NCBI GenBank assembly: GCA_017996845.1
Contig: JAGOGF010000011.1
Span: 1-41,653 of the forward strand
DNA: 41,653 nt
DNA from: Butyrivibrio sp.
Lineage (GTDB): Bacteria > Bacillota_A > Clostridia > Lachnospirales > Lachnospiraceae
Direction: 5' to 3'
In this document: one piece after another, positions 9,427 through 17,760 of the stretch
Position numbering within the stretch: the stretch's first letter is position 1
Layout: each line of letters begins with the position of its first letter
The notes under the pieces: generated by a model
What the model saw: only the letters and a program-made list of their open reading frames with translations
Databases searched by the model: none
Told to the model about the DNA's origin: nothing
Translations under genes and position numbers: made by a program

Positions 9427-10371
9427 TTAATAAAAAGTTTTTACAAGGCTTCCAATGATCAGATTCCACCCATCCGCCAAAATAAAGAGCAGAATTTTAA
9501 ACGGCATGGAAATCGTTGTTGGCGGCAGCATCATCATACCCATACTCATCAGCACGGATGCTACTACCATATCGATTACAATAAATGGTATATAAATCAA
9601 AAAACCTATGATAAAAGCTGTTCTGAGCTCACTTACGATAAAACTTGGAATGAGAACCATATTGGGAATACTGTCAAGCTTTCCATCCCATGTTTTCCCG
9701 CTGATTTCCATAAAAAGAACAACATCCTTTTTCTGCGTCTGTGGGTACATAAATGCACGAATCGGCTTCATTGCCGTTTCATATGCCGTCTGTTGGTCGA
9801 TCTGTCCTGCCTCAAACGGTACAACTGCCTGATTGTAAACTGCAGTCATCGTAGGCTGCATAATGAAAAATGTCAGAAAAAGAGCAAGTCCTATCATCAC
9901 CTGATTAGGAGGTACCGTCTGCGTATTTAGTGCCGTTCTTGTAAAATGAAGCACTATGATGATTCTGGTAAAAGAAGTCATCATCATAATCAGCGTTGGA
10001 GCAAGCGAAATCAGGGTCAGTGTAATCAGGATACGAAGTGCACCATTTAATGATCCATTTCCATTATCATAAGTCACTGTAACCGAATTTGCTATATTGA
10101 TTTTTTTAAGATCATTCGCTGAATCGGAAGTTCCCGGTTTGGTTATATTCGTCCTGTTTTCAGATGATCCTGTCAGATTGGATGAAATTCCGGCTGCCGG
10201 ATCATCCACTGTTCCGGCACGATCTGTTGCATAAGTACCATTTTCCGTTGCATATGTCTTCACCGGAAAAGCCACAAAAAGAAAAAACAACATAAGTACT
10301 GTCAAAAAGCCAGTAACAGCTACTTTTTTTTTCAGCACTTTTATGTTGTCTTTTCCAATTATCCATTTCAT
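9427..10371 (-). CDS. fliP: Flagellar export gate protein FliP
   Basis: Core pore subunit of the flagellar export gate. A cleavable N-terminal signal-like segment (hydrophobic about residues 18 to 36, ending near VKTYA) is followed by a polar, Ser/Thr/Asn-rich linker to about residue 100. The conserved FliP core comes next, with TSFTRIIIVLHF and DMVVASVLMSMGMMMLPP. 314 aa is longer than the roughly 220 to 250 aa of many homologues because of the linker. Its ATG overlaps the fliO stop by 4 nt (ATGA), which points to coupled translation. Confidence 0.96.
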   Translation of the reverse strand: MKWIIGKDNIKVLKKKVAVTGFLTVLMLFFLFVAFPVKTYATENGTYATDRAGTVDDPAAGISSNLTGSSENRTNITKPGTSDSANDLKKINIANSVTVTYDNGNGSLNGALRILITLTLISLAPTLIMMMTSFTRIIIVLHFTRTALNTQTVPPNQVMIGLALFLTFFIMQPTMTAVYNQAVVPFEAGQIDQQTAYETAMKPIRAFMYPQTQKKDVVLFMEISGKTWDGKLDSIPNMVLIPSFIVSELRTAFIIGFLIYIPFIVIDMVVASVLMSMGMMMLPPTTISMPFKILLFILADGWNLIIGSLVKTFY

Positions 10372-10727
10372 AGCTGATCGCCAGTCCCGTCTGTTTTTTT
10401 CTTTTTAATGAGATCCAGGACTTCCTGAAAACTCTTGTTACTCTTCCCCAAATGCTCCTGACTGTGAATTTCTTCTGCAGTCAAATCGGTAAGTTTGGTA
10501 ACTGTGTCTTTGCATACAGCAACAGCAACATACTGCTCTCCAATACGAAGTATCTGTACATACTTCGTACCGGATATTCTGTATGTTTCTACAATTTCGA
10601 TATTTGTACCCACAATTTTACTTTTCTGATATCCTGCGATCCATTTTGTAACAAAATAGGTCAGAAACAGAACCATCAAAAATAAAAAGACTACTGTGCA
10701 AAACTGAGCAAATGCATCTGCTGTCAT
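10368..10727 (-). CDS. fliO: Flagellar biosynthesis protein FliO (FliZ-like)
   Basis: 119-aa protein with one membrane helix near the N-terminus (about residues 8 to 26) and a small cytoplasmic domain with the FliO pattern of short beta strands around VETYRISGTKYVQILRIG. FliO helps assemble the FliP ring. Its start shares one base with the cheY stop (TAATG), and its stop overlaps the fliP start by 4 nt. It fits the FliO/FliZ place in the operon; sequence conservation of the family is low, so position adds much of the certainty. Confidence 0.87.
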   Translation of the reverse strand: MTADAFAQFCTVVFLFLMVLFLTYFVTKWIAGYQKSKIVGTNIEIVETYRISGTKYVQILRIGEQYVAVAVCKDTVTKLTDLTAEEIHSQEHLGKSNKSFQEVLDLIKKKKTDGTGDQL

Positions 10728-11089
10728 TACCCGATAACCTTTTTTACTGCTTCCAGAACGCGATCCGCCTGAAAAGGCTTTACGATAAAATCTCTTGCTC
10801 CTGCCTGAATTGACTCAATAACCATCGCCTGCTGTCCCATTGCTGAACACATAATAACAGTGGCTTTTGCATCTGCTTCTTTAATCTTTTTCAGGGCCTG
10901 AATACCATCCATTTCAGGCATAGTAATATCCATCAGAACAAGATCGGGTTTCAGCTCATTGTATTTTTCTATTGCTTTCACTCCGTTTTCTGCTTCACCT
11001 GCGATATTGTAGCCGTTCTTGGTCAGAATGTCCTTAATCATCATTCTCATAAATGCTGCATCATCACAAACCAAAACATTTCTTGCCAT
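10727..11089 (-). CDS. cheY: Chemotaxis response regulator CheY
   Basis: Single receiver domain of 120 aa. The acidic pair is D9-D10, the phospho-acceptor D54 is in LMDITMPEMDG, and the conserved Lys is in IVKPF. When phosphorylated by CheA it binds FliM/FliY and alters motor rotation. It lies directly after fliY, whose CheC-like sites can act on CheY-P, as in the Bacillus order. The stop codon shares a base with the fliO start. Confidence 0.96.
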   Translation of the reverse strand: MARNVLVCDDAAFMRMMIKDILTKNGYNIAGEAENGVKAIEKYNELKPDLVLMDITMPEMDGIQALKKIKEADAKATVIMCSAMGQQAMVIESIQAGARDFIVKPFQADRVLEAVKKVIG

Positions 11090-11105
11090 TGTTTTCTCTC
11101 CATTC

Positions 11106-12311
11106 TTATTTTATAATTTCGGTTACCCGTACACCAAAGCTTTCCTCAATTACAACGACTTCACCTTTAGCAACAAACTTACCATTTACAAGAACATCAA
11201 CAGGTTCCCCTGCTACCTTGTCAAGTTCAATAATTGTTCCCGGCGCAAAATCCAAAATATCTGAAATTGGTTTAGCCGTCCTGCCAAGTTCAACTGTAAC
11301 TTCCAGCGGAACATCTTTGATCAGCCCGATATTCTCGCCGCCTACCATATTAGACATATCAGCATTGAATGTTTGAAACTGTGCAGGCTGCACGTTCATA
11401 CCCTGCATCATTTGCGGCTGTGACATCATCTGCGGCTGCATCATCATCTGTGGCTGTGCCATCATCTGCGGCTGCGACATCATCTGTGGCTGTGCCATCA
11501 TCTGTGGCTGCGAAACTGCCTGCTGCTGTGTCATCGCAGGTGCTTTGGGCGGTACCGCCATCTTATCTTCTTTGGTACTCGTAATAAAAGTATCATACAA
11601 ACTCTTTGCAAAGTCAATCGGATAGAGCTGCATCAACACAGAATCTACTATATCCGCAATCTGCATCTTGAATGTAATCTTAACGAAGGTTCCCATTAGA
11701 AAATCTGCAACTTCAGATGGATTCTGCGTTACCATGTTCAAAAGTGATGACTGCGGCGGGCTGATATCTATCTTTTTTCCTATCATCGTAGACAACGAAG
11801 TTGCTGAAGCTCCCATCATCTGGTTCATTGCTTCTGATATTGCTGATAACTGCAGATCTCCGATCTCTCCATCTACATTTGTTCCATCCCCACCCATCAT
11901 CAGATCCGTGATTATCATTACGTCATGCTCTTTCAGGATAAGGATATTGGTTCCGTCTAACCCCATTGTATACTTGATTTGAATAAAAACACAGGGTCTT
12001 GCATAGTTATTTGTCGTTGTCTCCCAGTTTGCCAGTTCAACAACTGGTGTTGTAATACTTACTTTCTGATTTACAAGTGAATAAAGTGTTGTTGCAGAAG
12101 ATCCCATACTGATATTGGCAACTTCACCAATCGCATCTTTTTCAACATCTGTCAGAAGTGACTCATCTATGGAATCATTTTGTGAAGACATTTGTGAATT
12201 TCCAGCTGCACTTCCTCCTTGCGCTGCAGAATCTCCATCGGCCGGAGTTCCGGTTGTATCCATACCGTTCAGGAGCGCGTTTATCTCATCTTGTGATAGC
12301 ATCCCATCCAT
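11106..12311 (-). CDS. fliY: Flagellar switch phosphatase FliY (CheC-like domain fused to FliN domain)
   Basis: 401-aa C-ring protein. Residues 4 to 13 (MLSQDEINAL) resemble the CheY-P-binding peptide of FliM. A CheC-like domain (about 50 to 240) keeps both phosphatase motifs, E-x2-N in GEVANIS and in SEAMNQ, so CheY-P dephosphorylation is expected. A Met/Gln-rich linker with six QPQMM repeats follows. The C-terminal FliN/SpoA domain covers about 325 to 401. GAGGAGG overlaps the end of fliM upstream of this ATG. The FliY architecture is a marker of Firmicutes and some other lineages, in place of a short FliN. Confidence 0.95.
   Translation of the reverse strand: MDGMLSQDEINALLNGMDTTGTPADGDSAAQGGSAAGNSQMSSQNDSIDESLLTDVEKDAIGEVANISMGSSATTLYSLVNQKVSITTPVVELANWETTTNNYARPCVFIQIKYTMGLDGTNILILKEHDVMIITDLMMGGDGTNVDGEIGDLQLSAISEAMNQMMGASATSLSTMIGKKIDISPPQSSLLNMVTQNPSEVADFLMGTFVKITFKMQIADIVDSVLMQLYPIDFAKSLYDTFITSTKEDKMAVPPKAPAMTQQQAVSQPQMMAQPQMMSQPQMMAQPQMMMQPQMMSQPQMMQGMNVQPAQFQTFNADMSNMVGGENIGLIKDVPLEVTVELGRTAKPISDILDFAPGTIIELDKVAGEPVDVLVNGKFVAKGEVVVIEESFGVRVTEIIK
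11406..11513. repeat. Six tandem 18-bp units coding QPQMMx in fliY
   Basis: Six 18-bp units in tandem, each coding Gln-Pro-Gln-Met-Met plus one variable residue (Ser, Ala or Met), lie between the CheC-like and FliN domains of FliY. Units are nearly identical, so copy number could change by slippage without breaking the frame. No function beyond a flexible linker can be read from the sequence. Confidence 0.9.
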
Positions 12312-12316
12312 GCCCC

Positions 12317-13297
12317 TTATTCCTCCTCTCTATTCACCGACGTAATTCTGACGGCGTACTTGTCTTTTGATGTTCCCGGCATTGCTGTAAATTTATCAAT
12401 ATTCCCAACATAAATATGCATTTCGGTATTTACATGATTATCAAGCCTTATAATATCTCCCTGCTGTAAATGCAGAAAATCATTCACAGACACATGACAG
12501 TTTCCAAGAACTGCCTTAACCGGCACATCCACTCTTTTAATCAGAGATTCCAAATGTTCTGCATAATTTTCATCATTATGCTTCTGCATCGTTGAAAACC
12601 AGTATTTTGTATTCAGCTTATCCATAACACTTTCCAACGTAAAGTATGGGAGGCAGATATTCATCAGGCCTTCTATATCTCCTATTTTAATATTCAGTGT
12701 TATGATTGCAATCATATCCGTTGGCGATATGACCTGCGCAAATTGTGGATTGGTTTCTATCCTTTCCAGCAGTGGATCAATTGCAAGAACATTCTGCCAT
12801 GGTTCCACCATTTGCTGTACACAAATTCCTATCAGTTTCTCGATCAGTGGCATCTCAATGTCTGTAAAAGGTCTTGGTTTGTCGAGTGTTCGACCCTCTC
12901 CGCCAAGCATTCTGTCTATAAAGGAAAATCCAATATTTGCCTGCAATTCCAAAATAATCTGACCCTGCAGCGGCTGAAAATTCACAATTCCGAGAATAAC
13001 CGGATTGGAAAGCGCATTGCTGAATTCAGAATAAGTAACTGTTTCTGAATTTGCTACTGAGATTGTAACATTCTTTCTCAGATAAAGGGGTAATGTTGTA
13101 GATAAAATTCGTCCGTAATGTTCATATATTATTTCCAGTGTGCGCAGATGTTCTTTCGAGAATTTAGCCGGACGCCTGAAATCATAGTCCTTGACTTTTT
13201 TCTCATCTGAATTTTGCATCTGTTCCACGTCCAGCTCGCCAGTACTGAGGGCTGCTAGCAGATTATCAATCTCATTCTGAGACAGTACCTCACTCAA
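12317..13297 (-). CDS. fliM: Flagellar motor switch protein FliM
   Basis: C-ring protein that binds CheY-P and FliG. Residues 5 to 14 (LSQNEIDNLL) form the CheY-P-binding peptide. The middle CheC-like domain carries GGEG in MLGGEGR, the FliG contact motif, and a SpoA domain closes the protein. 326 aa is normal. The start is a TTG at 13297, preceded by GAGGTGA about 6 nt upstream; it fits the conserved FliM N-terminus and there is no nearby ATG. It is followed after 5 bp by fliY. Confidence 0.96.
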   Translation of the reverse strand: MSEVLSQNEIDNLLAALSTGELDVEQMQNSDEKKVKDYDFRRPAKFSKEHLRTLEIIYEHYGRILSTTLPLYLRKNVTISVANSETVTYSEFSNALSNPVILGIVNFQPLQGQIILELQANIGFSFIDRMLGGEGRTLDKPRPFTDIEMPLIEKLIGICVQQMVEPWQNVLAIDPLLERIETNPQFAQVISPTDMIAIITLNIKIGDIEGLMNICLPYFTLESVMDKLNTKYWFSTMQKHNDENYAEHLESLIKRVDVPVKAVLGNCHVSVNDFLHLQQGDIIRLDNHVNTEMHIYVGNIDKFTAMPGTSKDKYAVRITSVNREEE

Positions 13298-13312
13298 GAA
13301 GGATCACCTCAC

Positions 13313-13855
13313 TTACTGACATAAGAACTTGCTGAAGGAAACATCATAGATAAAGTCTGAACCATACATTTTCTGAAGCTGCTTCAAAATTTCCTGCTTA
13401 ATTGCACCCTCATTATTTTTCGCATCATCCATCGTATATCCGCCTACTACATTCTGTACCACTGATTTAATCTTACCCTTCAATGTTGTCAGACTGTCAC
13501 TTGTTCCGTATGTTGCATAATCTTTATTTGTTGTGTCCATGGAAAGTACCAGATCCACAAGTGCATAATGCTGTTTTTCATCTGCCCCGACCTTCAGTGC
13601 AATGGTCATTTCATCATCTCCTGAAAGTTCATAATATGCAGATTCTGATACCGGAATATCACTGCTTTCCCTTGCGAAACCCGCGTCATTGCTCGCTGCA
13701 CCTCCACCTTCCAGTTCAAGTGCTGCTGAAATATCTGAAATAATCTTCGCTGTTTTACTATTCGTTGACATAACAGACAGAAGCATTATTGCATTCATTA
13801 CCAGATTGACTACTAAAAGTGCCAGGATCAAAATGGACAGCATATTTCTTTTCAT
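13313..13855 (-). CDS. fliL: Flagellar basal body-associated protein FliL
   Basis: 180-aa membrane-anchored protein with one N-terminal helix (about residues 5 to 27) and a periplasm-facing (outside) domain. It matches FliL in topology, size and place between motB and fliM. FliL surrounds or supports the stator and raises torque in several species. The ATG at 13855 has GGAGG 9 nt upstream; a TTG two codons earlier would be too close to that site. Confidence 0.85.
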   Translation of the reverse strand: MKRNMLSILILALLVVNLVMNAIMLLSVMSTNSKTAKIISDISAALELEGGGAASNDAGFARESSDIPVSESAYYELSGDDEMTIALKVGADEKQHYALVDLVLSMDTTNKDYATYGTSDSLTTLKGKIKSVVQNVVGGYTMDDAKNNEGAIKQEILKQLQKMYGSDFIYDVSFSKFLCQ

Positions 13856-13870
13856 CCCCAAATACCTCCA

Positions 13871-14683
13871 TCAGTATTGTGCGCTGAGCGGATTATATAT
13901 TCTGATCTCAACACGTCGATTTTTCGCACGTCCTTCCGGTGTTGCATTATCTGCAACCGGCACGTATTCACCGCGCCCGGTATGCATGATCTTCGCCGGA
14001 TCAAGTGTGGTATGTGCGATTAAATAATCAAAAATTGACAATGCACGTCCGGAACTGAGTTCGTTATTATTTGAATACTTTGTGCCGGACATTGGCACAT
14101 TATCCGTATGTCCTTCAATTTCAATCGTACCGTTTGCATAGGTTTCCAATATCGATCCAACTTTGTCCAGGATCGGAAGGGCTTCTTTTTTTATCGCAAC
14201 GCTTCCCGAATCAAACAGTATCGCCCCTTGAATTGTCATCTGAACATACTGACTTGTATATTTCAGTTCTATATCATGATCAATTTTTTCTTCCGAAACT
14301 GCTTTCTGAATATTTTCTGCCAGTTCTTCAGAAGCTTTCATCTGCTCTGATTCAACTTCCTGTGCTGCCGTAACAGAAGTTGTATCACTGCTTGTATCCC
14401 CCTCTGAGGACAGACCCATCGAATTCACATAATTTGCTATTTCTGTAAGCTGTGACACACCATTTCCAATCAATGCGCCACTTCCAAATGAACTTGATCC
14501 GCCATTAAAAATACCAAATGCCGTACTGAAAGATGCTGCTATCTGCTCAAATTTTGCAGCATCCACGGAAGACATTGCAAACAATAAAACAAAAAAGCAC
14601 AGTAGCAGATTCATCAAATCTCCAAAAGTTGCAGTCCAAGCAGGTGCTCCAGGAGAAGGCGCATCTTCTTTCTGTTTTCCCAT
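13871..14683 (-). CDS. motB: Flagellar stator protein MotB
   Basis: Stator subunit that anchors the ion channel to peptidoglycan. The single membrane helix (about 16 to 38) contains the essential ion-binding Asp22 in TFGDLMNLLLCFFVLL. A linker rich in Ser/Thr/Glu follows, then an OmpA-like peptidoglycan-binding domain (about 150 to 265) with IEGHTDNVPMSG and a conserved SSGRALSI. 270 aa. Its ATG shares one base with the motA stop (TGATG), so the pair is translationally coupled. Confidence 0.96.
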   Translation of the reverse strand: MGKQKEDAPSPGAPAWTATFGDLMNLLLCFFVLLFAMSSVDAAKFEQIAASFSTAFGIFNGGSSSFGSGALIGNGVSQLTEIANYVNSMGLSSEGDTSSDTTSVTAAQEVESEQMKASEELAENIQKAVSEEKIDHDIELKYTSQYVQMTIQGAILFDSGSVAIKKEALPILDKVGSILETYANGTIEIEGHTDNVPMSGTKYSNNNELSSGRALSIFDYLIAHTTLDPAKIMHTGRGEYVPVADNATPEGRAKNRRVEIRIYNPLSAQY

Positions 14684-15495
14684 CAGCCTTCACCGCCTTC
14701 ACTGCCGGAAGCTTCCGCATTTGCAACTTCATATGCCTTTTTATCTCCCGGAGACATAAAGGATTTCAGTTTTTCTTCTGTTACACGCGGATTTTCTCCC
14801 GCCTGAATCGATAAGATGCCTTCTACCATGATACTCTTCATCATAAATTCGTTACTGTTACGGACTTTAAGCTTATTTGCAACAGGTGCACACAAATAAT
14901 TTGCCAGAACAGAGCCATAAAAAGTAGTAATAAGAGCAGTTGCCATGGACGGTCCGATTGAAGCGGCATCACTCATATTCTTGAGCATATTAACCAGTCC
15001 GATCAGTGTACCGATCATTCCCCATGCGGGGCCCTGGCTTCCGACATCTTCCCAAATCTTGATTCTGCTCTTGTGCCTGGAATCAATGGAATCGATTTCT
15101 GCTTCCAGAATACTTTTTACCAGTTCAGGCTCAGTGCCGTCAACAATCAGTAAAAGTCCTTTTTTCAAAAAAATATCATCAATCTGCTCTGCTGCCTCTT
15201 CCAGGGCAAGAAGCCCTTCTTTACGTGCTGTATTAGACAAATCTACAATCTGTTTGACAATAAACCCAACGTTATTTTTCGGAACCTTCAGTATCAATTT
15301 GAATGTTTTCAGCCCGGCAACATAGTCTTCCATTGTATTCATACCGAGGACGCAGACAAATGCGCCGCCAAAAGTAATAAATACAGAAGGAATATCCAGA
15401 AAGTTTGAAAGAGTTTGTAAACCGCCACTGGTTGCTATACCGATCAGCATGACCAAAATACCGCCGACCAGTTCGATAATCGATGCTAAATCCAC
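14683..15495 (-). CDS. motA: Flagellar stator protein MotA
   Basis: Four-helix stator subunit that works with MotB. Helices lie at about 5 to 24, 30 to 50, 150 to 172 and 183 to 203. The conserved proline region at the start of helix 3 reads SQGPAWGMIGTLIGL. 270 aa. The start is a GTG at 15495 with GGAGA 7 nt upstream. In Bacillus motAB lie outside the fla/che operon; here they are inside it between flbD and fliL, as in other clostridia. Confidence 0.96.
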   Translation of the reverse strand: MDLASIIELVGGILVMLIGIATSGGLQTLSNFLDIPSVFITFGGAFVCVLGMNTMEDYVAGLKTFKLILKVPKNNVGFIVKQIVDLSNTARKEGLLALEEAAEQIDDIFLKKGLLLIVDGTEPELVKSILEAEIDSIDSRHKSRIKIWEDVGSQGPAWGMIGTLIGLVNMLKNMSDAASIGPSMATALITTFYGSVLANYLCAPVANKLKVRNSNEFMMKSIMVEGILSIQAGENPRVTEEKLKSFMSPGDKKAYEVANAEASGSEGGEG

Positions 15496-15543
15496 AATAT
15501 TCTCTCCTTCACGCTAAAATATCACACAAAAATTCAGAACTTT

Positions 15544-15717
15544 TCAATCTCTTAAAAAAGATTTAACTAAGTTCTGAATATCCTGTCTGCTCTCTTTTAC
15601 AATCAACTTGCGCCCCGTTGTCAGTGTAATAACCGTGTCCGGGGTTTCTTCAACCGTTTCCATAAGGTTTGGATTCAGCAGAATTTTCTTGCCATCCATT
15701 CTGGTCACTTCAATCAT
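15544..15717 (-). CDS. flbD: Flagellar protein FlbD (SwrD family)
   Basis: 57-aa protein beginning MIEVTRMDGKKILLN and containing ETPDTVITLTTGRKLIVKES, the characteristic FlbD/SwrD pattern. In Bacillus SwrD increases motor torque, probably by acting on the stators; here it lies directly before motAB. I chose the ATG at 15717 (AGGA 5 nt upstream) over an in-frame GTG four codons earlier, because family members start MIEVTR. Confidence 0.92.
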   Translation of the reverse strand: MIEVTRMDGKKILLNPNLMETVEETPDTVITLTTGRKLIVKESRQDIQNLVKSFLRD

Positions 15718-15771
15718 TTGTATCCTCACACAATTGTTGCAGGAATATCATCAAATCATATTTTATCACTT

Positions 15772-15801
15772 TTTATCCTATTTGTCTGTTGCTTTTTTCA
15801 A
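15772..15801 (-). promoter_or_regulatory. Candidate promoter for flbD-motAB-fliL
   Basis: On the minus strand, TTGAAA (15796-15801) is followed 18 bp later by GATAAA (15772-15777), about 55 nt upstream of the flbD start. The 308-bp gap between flgE and flbD is very AT-rich and lies just after a terminator, so a promoter is expected here. The -10 matches the consensus at only 4 of 6 positions, so this exact call is weak. Confidence 0.3.
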
Positions 15802-15923
15802 AAGAGTTGCGTTTGTTCTGTATGTTTTTACAAAAAAAAATTTATCTGTACTTTTTTATGATATTTTTCAAATTATTCAAATTATATGTTTTTTTCTCTG
15901 ACTTATGTTTTGTCTGTCAGGAG

Positions 15924-15967
15924 CAAAAAATGTGGGTCATACAGCACAAAAATGTTGCATGGCCCAC
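15924..15967 (-). terminator. Intrinsic terminator after flgE
   Basis: In the minus direction GTGGGCCAT pairs with ATGACCCAC (9 bp with one G-U pair), and an inner 5-bp stem encloses a six-base loop. The hairpin is followed at once by six U residues. It lies 58 nt after the flgE stop. It should end or reduce transcription in the middle of the flagellar operon. Confidence 0.75.
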
Positions 15968-16025
15968 CACATTTAAACATTATTCTGAAGCTTACTCTGC
16001 AATGCAGATAAATGATACAGAATTA

Positions 16026-17636
16026 TTATCTCTTTAAGTTCGTCAGTTCTTCGAGCAGGGTATCGGATACTGTAATAATACGGCTGTTTGCCTGAAAACC
16101 TCTCTGCGCAGTGATCATATTGGTAAATTCATTGGAAAGATCAACGTTGCTCATTTCCAAAACACCTGTACTGATCTTACCACTGTCTTCTGATACATCC
16201 ATAACCGTCGGATCCCCTGAGTTAAGGGTTGAACTGTAAAGATTATCACCTTCCTTTTCCAGTCCTGATGCATTAGAAAACTCTGCTACCGCAATCTGTC
16301 CAAGAAGTCTTGTCTGTCCGTTACTATATGTTGCATTAATCTTACCGTCTGTTGCAACTGTTATTCCAGTCATTGTTCCAAGCTTACGTCCGGTATTGTT
16401 ATTCTTCAGATCTCCCTTGGATGCTTTGATTGTGGAAGTTCCGGAAGAGTTTACATTGGTCGTTGTGGACAAATCAACATTGATATCAGTAAAACCACCG
16501 CCACCGCTTACATCATTCGCAAAATCAATCGTAACAGCACTGGAAGGTGTTGTAATCACACCTGTAGCAGCATCGTAGGTCAGATCAACCGTATTCCGCG
16601 GATAGGTTGTTGATCCGATTGTCAGGGTCCCGTCTGCTGCAATACTGTATGTGGTTGCATCCGTTGTGCTTGCGGCATATGTCAGATTATATGCACTTTT
16701 AATTGCAGCATAATCCGTCAAACCTGTCAAACTTGTGATCGATCCGGTGGTTGGAACTGCCGTCTCTACAAGACCCGCACCATCATATAGATCCGTTGTT
16801 CCAGCACCGGCATTATAGTTTTTCAAATAATATCCATCCTGCAATACGCCATTTTTGGATGAATTTACTGTACTGCCGCCAAATTTGACCTTCGACATCT
16901 GTTCTGCCCCTACCGATGTTCCCTTTGAATCAAGAATATCTGTCAGCTGCATGGAATACTGATGATCTGTTCCAGTATCCTTCAGGGTAAATTCCCCTGT
17001 ATATAAATATCCCAGATTATCATAAAATTCCAATGTCAGAGTTTTTCCTGCGGTTGAAGTCACATTGGTATCTTTCGCATCAATATTGCCGCTGATCACT
17101 GCCGCAGTTGTACCTTCCGGCGGATACGTCAGATTTTCCTTGCTCATAACCTGCAGTTTACCAAGACCACTGTTCTGATTGATACTGGTAACCCCAGTTG
17201 TAGCATCTGTCTGTGCTGTCCAGCCATAAACATAATACCCATTTGACTGCATGGCAAGATTTCCGGAACCGTCTACGTAGCAGGATCCGTCTCGTGTATA
17301 CAGATTTGATGTTCCATTATTGACTATAAAAAATGATTTTCCTGTAATCATCAGATCAAACGGGTTATTCGTTGTCTGTGTGGCACCCTGCGTGTCTATT
17401 GCAGTTGAAATCGCAGCAGACTGTACGCCAAGACCAATCTGCCTTGCATTGGTACCGCCTGTCGTAGCTGTAGCTCCGGAAGCACTCTGTGTCGTCTGAT
17501 ACATCAGATCACTGAATGAAATTGACTGTGCCTTATAGGACGTTGTATTAACATTGGCAATATTATTACCGATAACGTCCATCTTGGTCTGGTGTGTCTT
17601 AAGTCCTGCAACACCTGCATACATTGATCTTAACAT
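16026..17636 (-). CDS. flgE: Flagellar hook protein FlgE
   Basis: Builds the hook, the universal joint between rod and filament. The N-terminus has the rod/hook signature (SMYAGVAGLKTHQTKMDVIG then NNIANVNTTSYK). The C-terminus ends in the coiled-coil segment around ITAQRGFQANSRIITVSD. The middle, from about residue 130 to 450, is Thr/Ser/Gly/Asp-rich and contains the surface domains. 536 aa is about twice the length of Bacillus FlgE, so the exposed domains are enlarged. AAGGAGG precedes the ATG at 17636. Confidence 0.95.
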   Translation of the reverse strand: MLRSMYAGVAGLKTHQTKMDVIGNNIANVNTTSYKAQSISFSDLMYQTTQSASGATATTGGTNARQIGLGVQSAAISTAIDTQGATQTTNNPFDLMITGKSFFIVNNGTSNLYTRDGSCYVDGSGNLAMQSNGYYVYGWTAQTDATTGVTSINQNSGLGKLQVMSKENLTYPPEGTTAAVISGNIDAKDTNVTSTAGKTLTLEFYDNLGYLYTGEFTLKDTGTDHQYSMQLTDILDSKGTSVGAEQMSKVKFGGSTVNSSKNGVLQDGYYLKNYNAGAGTTDLYDGAGLVETAVPTTGSITSLTGLTDYAAIKSAYNLTYAASTTDATTYSIAADGTLTIGSTTYPRNTVDLTYDAATGVITTPSSAVTIDFANDVSGGGGFTDINVDLSTTTNVNSSGTSTIKASKGDLKNNNTGRKLGTMTGITVATDGKINATYSNGQTRLLGQIAVAEFSNASGLEKEGDNLYSSTLNSGDPTVMDVSEDSGKISTGVLEMSNVDLSNEFTNMITAQRGFQANSRIITVSDTLLEELTNLKR

Positions 17637-17694
17637 AAGCTTGTCCTCCTTATTGTATATAGCTTTTTCATATGAGGACGGATTTCGTATATTG

Positions 17695-17724
17695 TGGAAT
17701 TCCTTCTGTCAGTCGGGAATTCCA
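17695..17724. repeat. Inverted repeat upstream of flgE
   Basis: TGGAATTCC and GGAATTCCA form perfect 9-bp arms with a 12-nt spacer in the 124-bp gap between the TIGR02530 gene and flgE. There is no U-tract on the minus strand, so it does not look like a terminator. It may be an mRNA processing or stability hairpin; function unknown. Confidence 0.6.
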
Positions 17725-17760
17725 TGGCCTCCTGATCAGTCTCTGCTGATTTTGGTCCGG

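Noticed and set aside
17630..17725. A 31-codon open frame with GGAGG just upstream of its ATG, between the TIGR02530 gene and flgE.
   Set aside because: GGAGG is only 2 nt from the ATG, the frame runs into the flgE start out of frame, and the peptide shows no recognisable pattern. The dyad in the same place explains part of the sequence.
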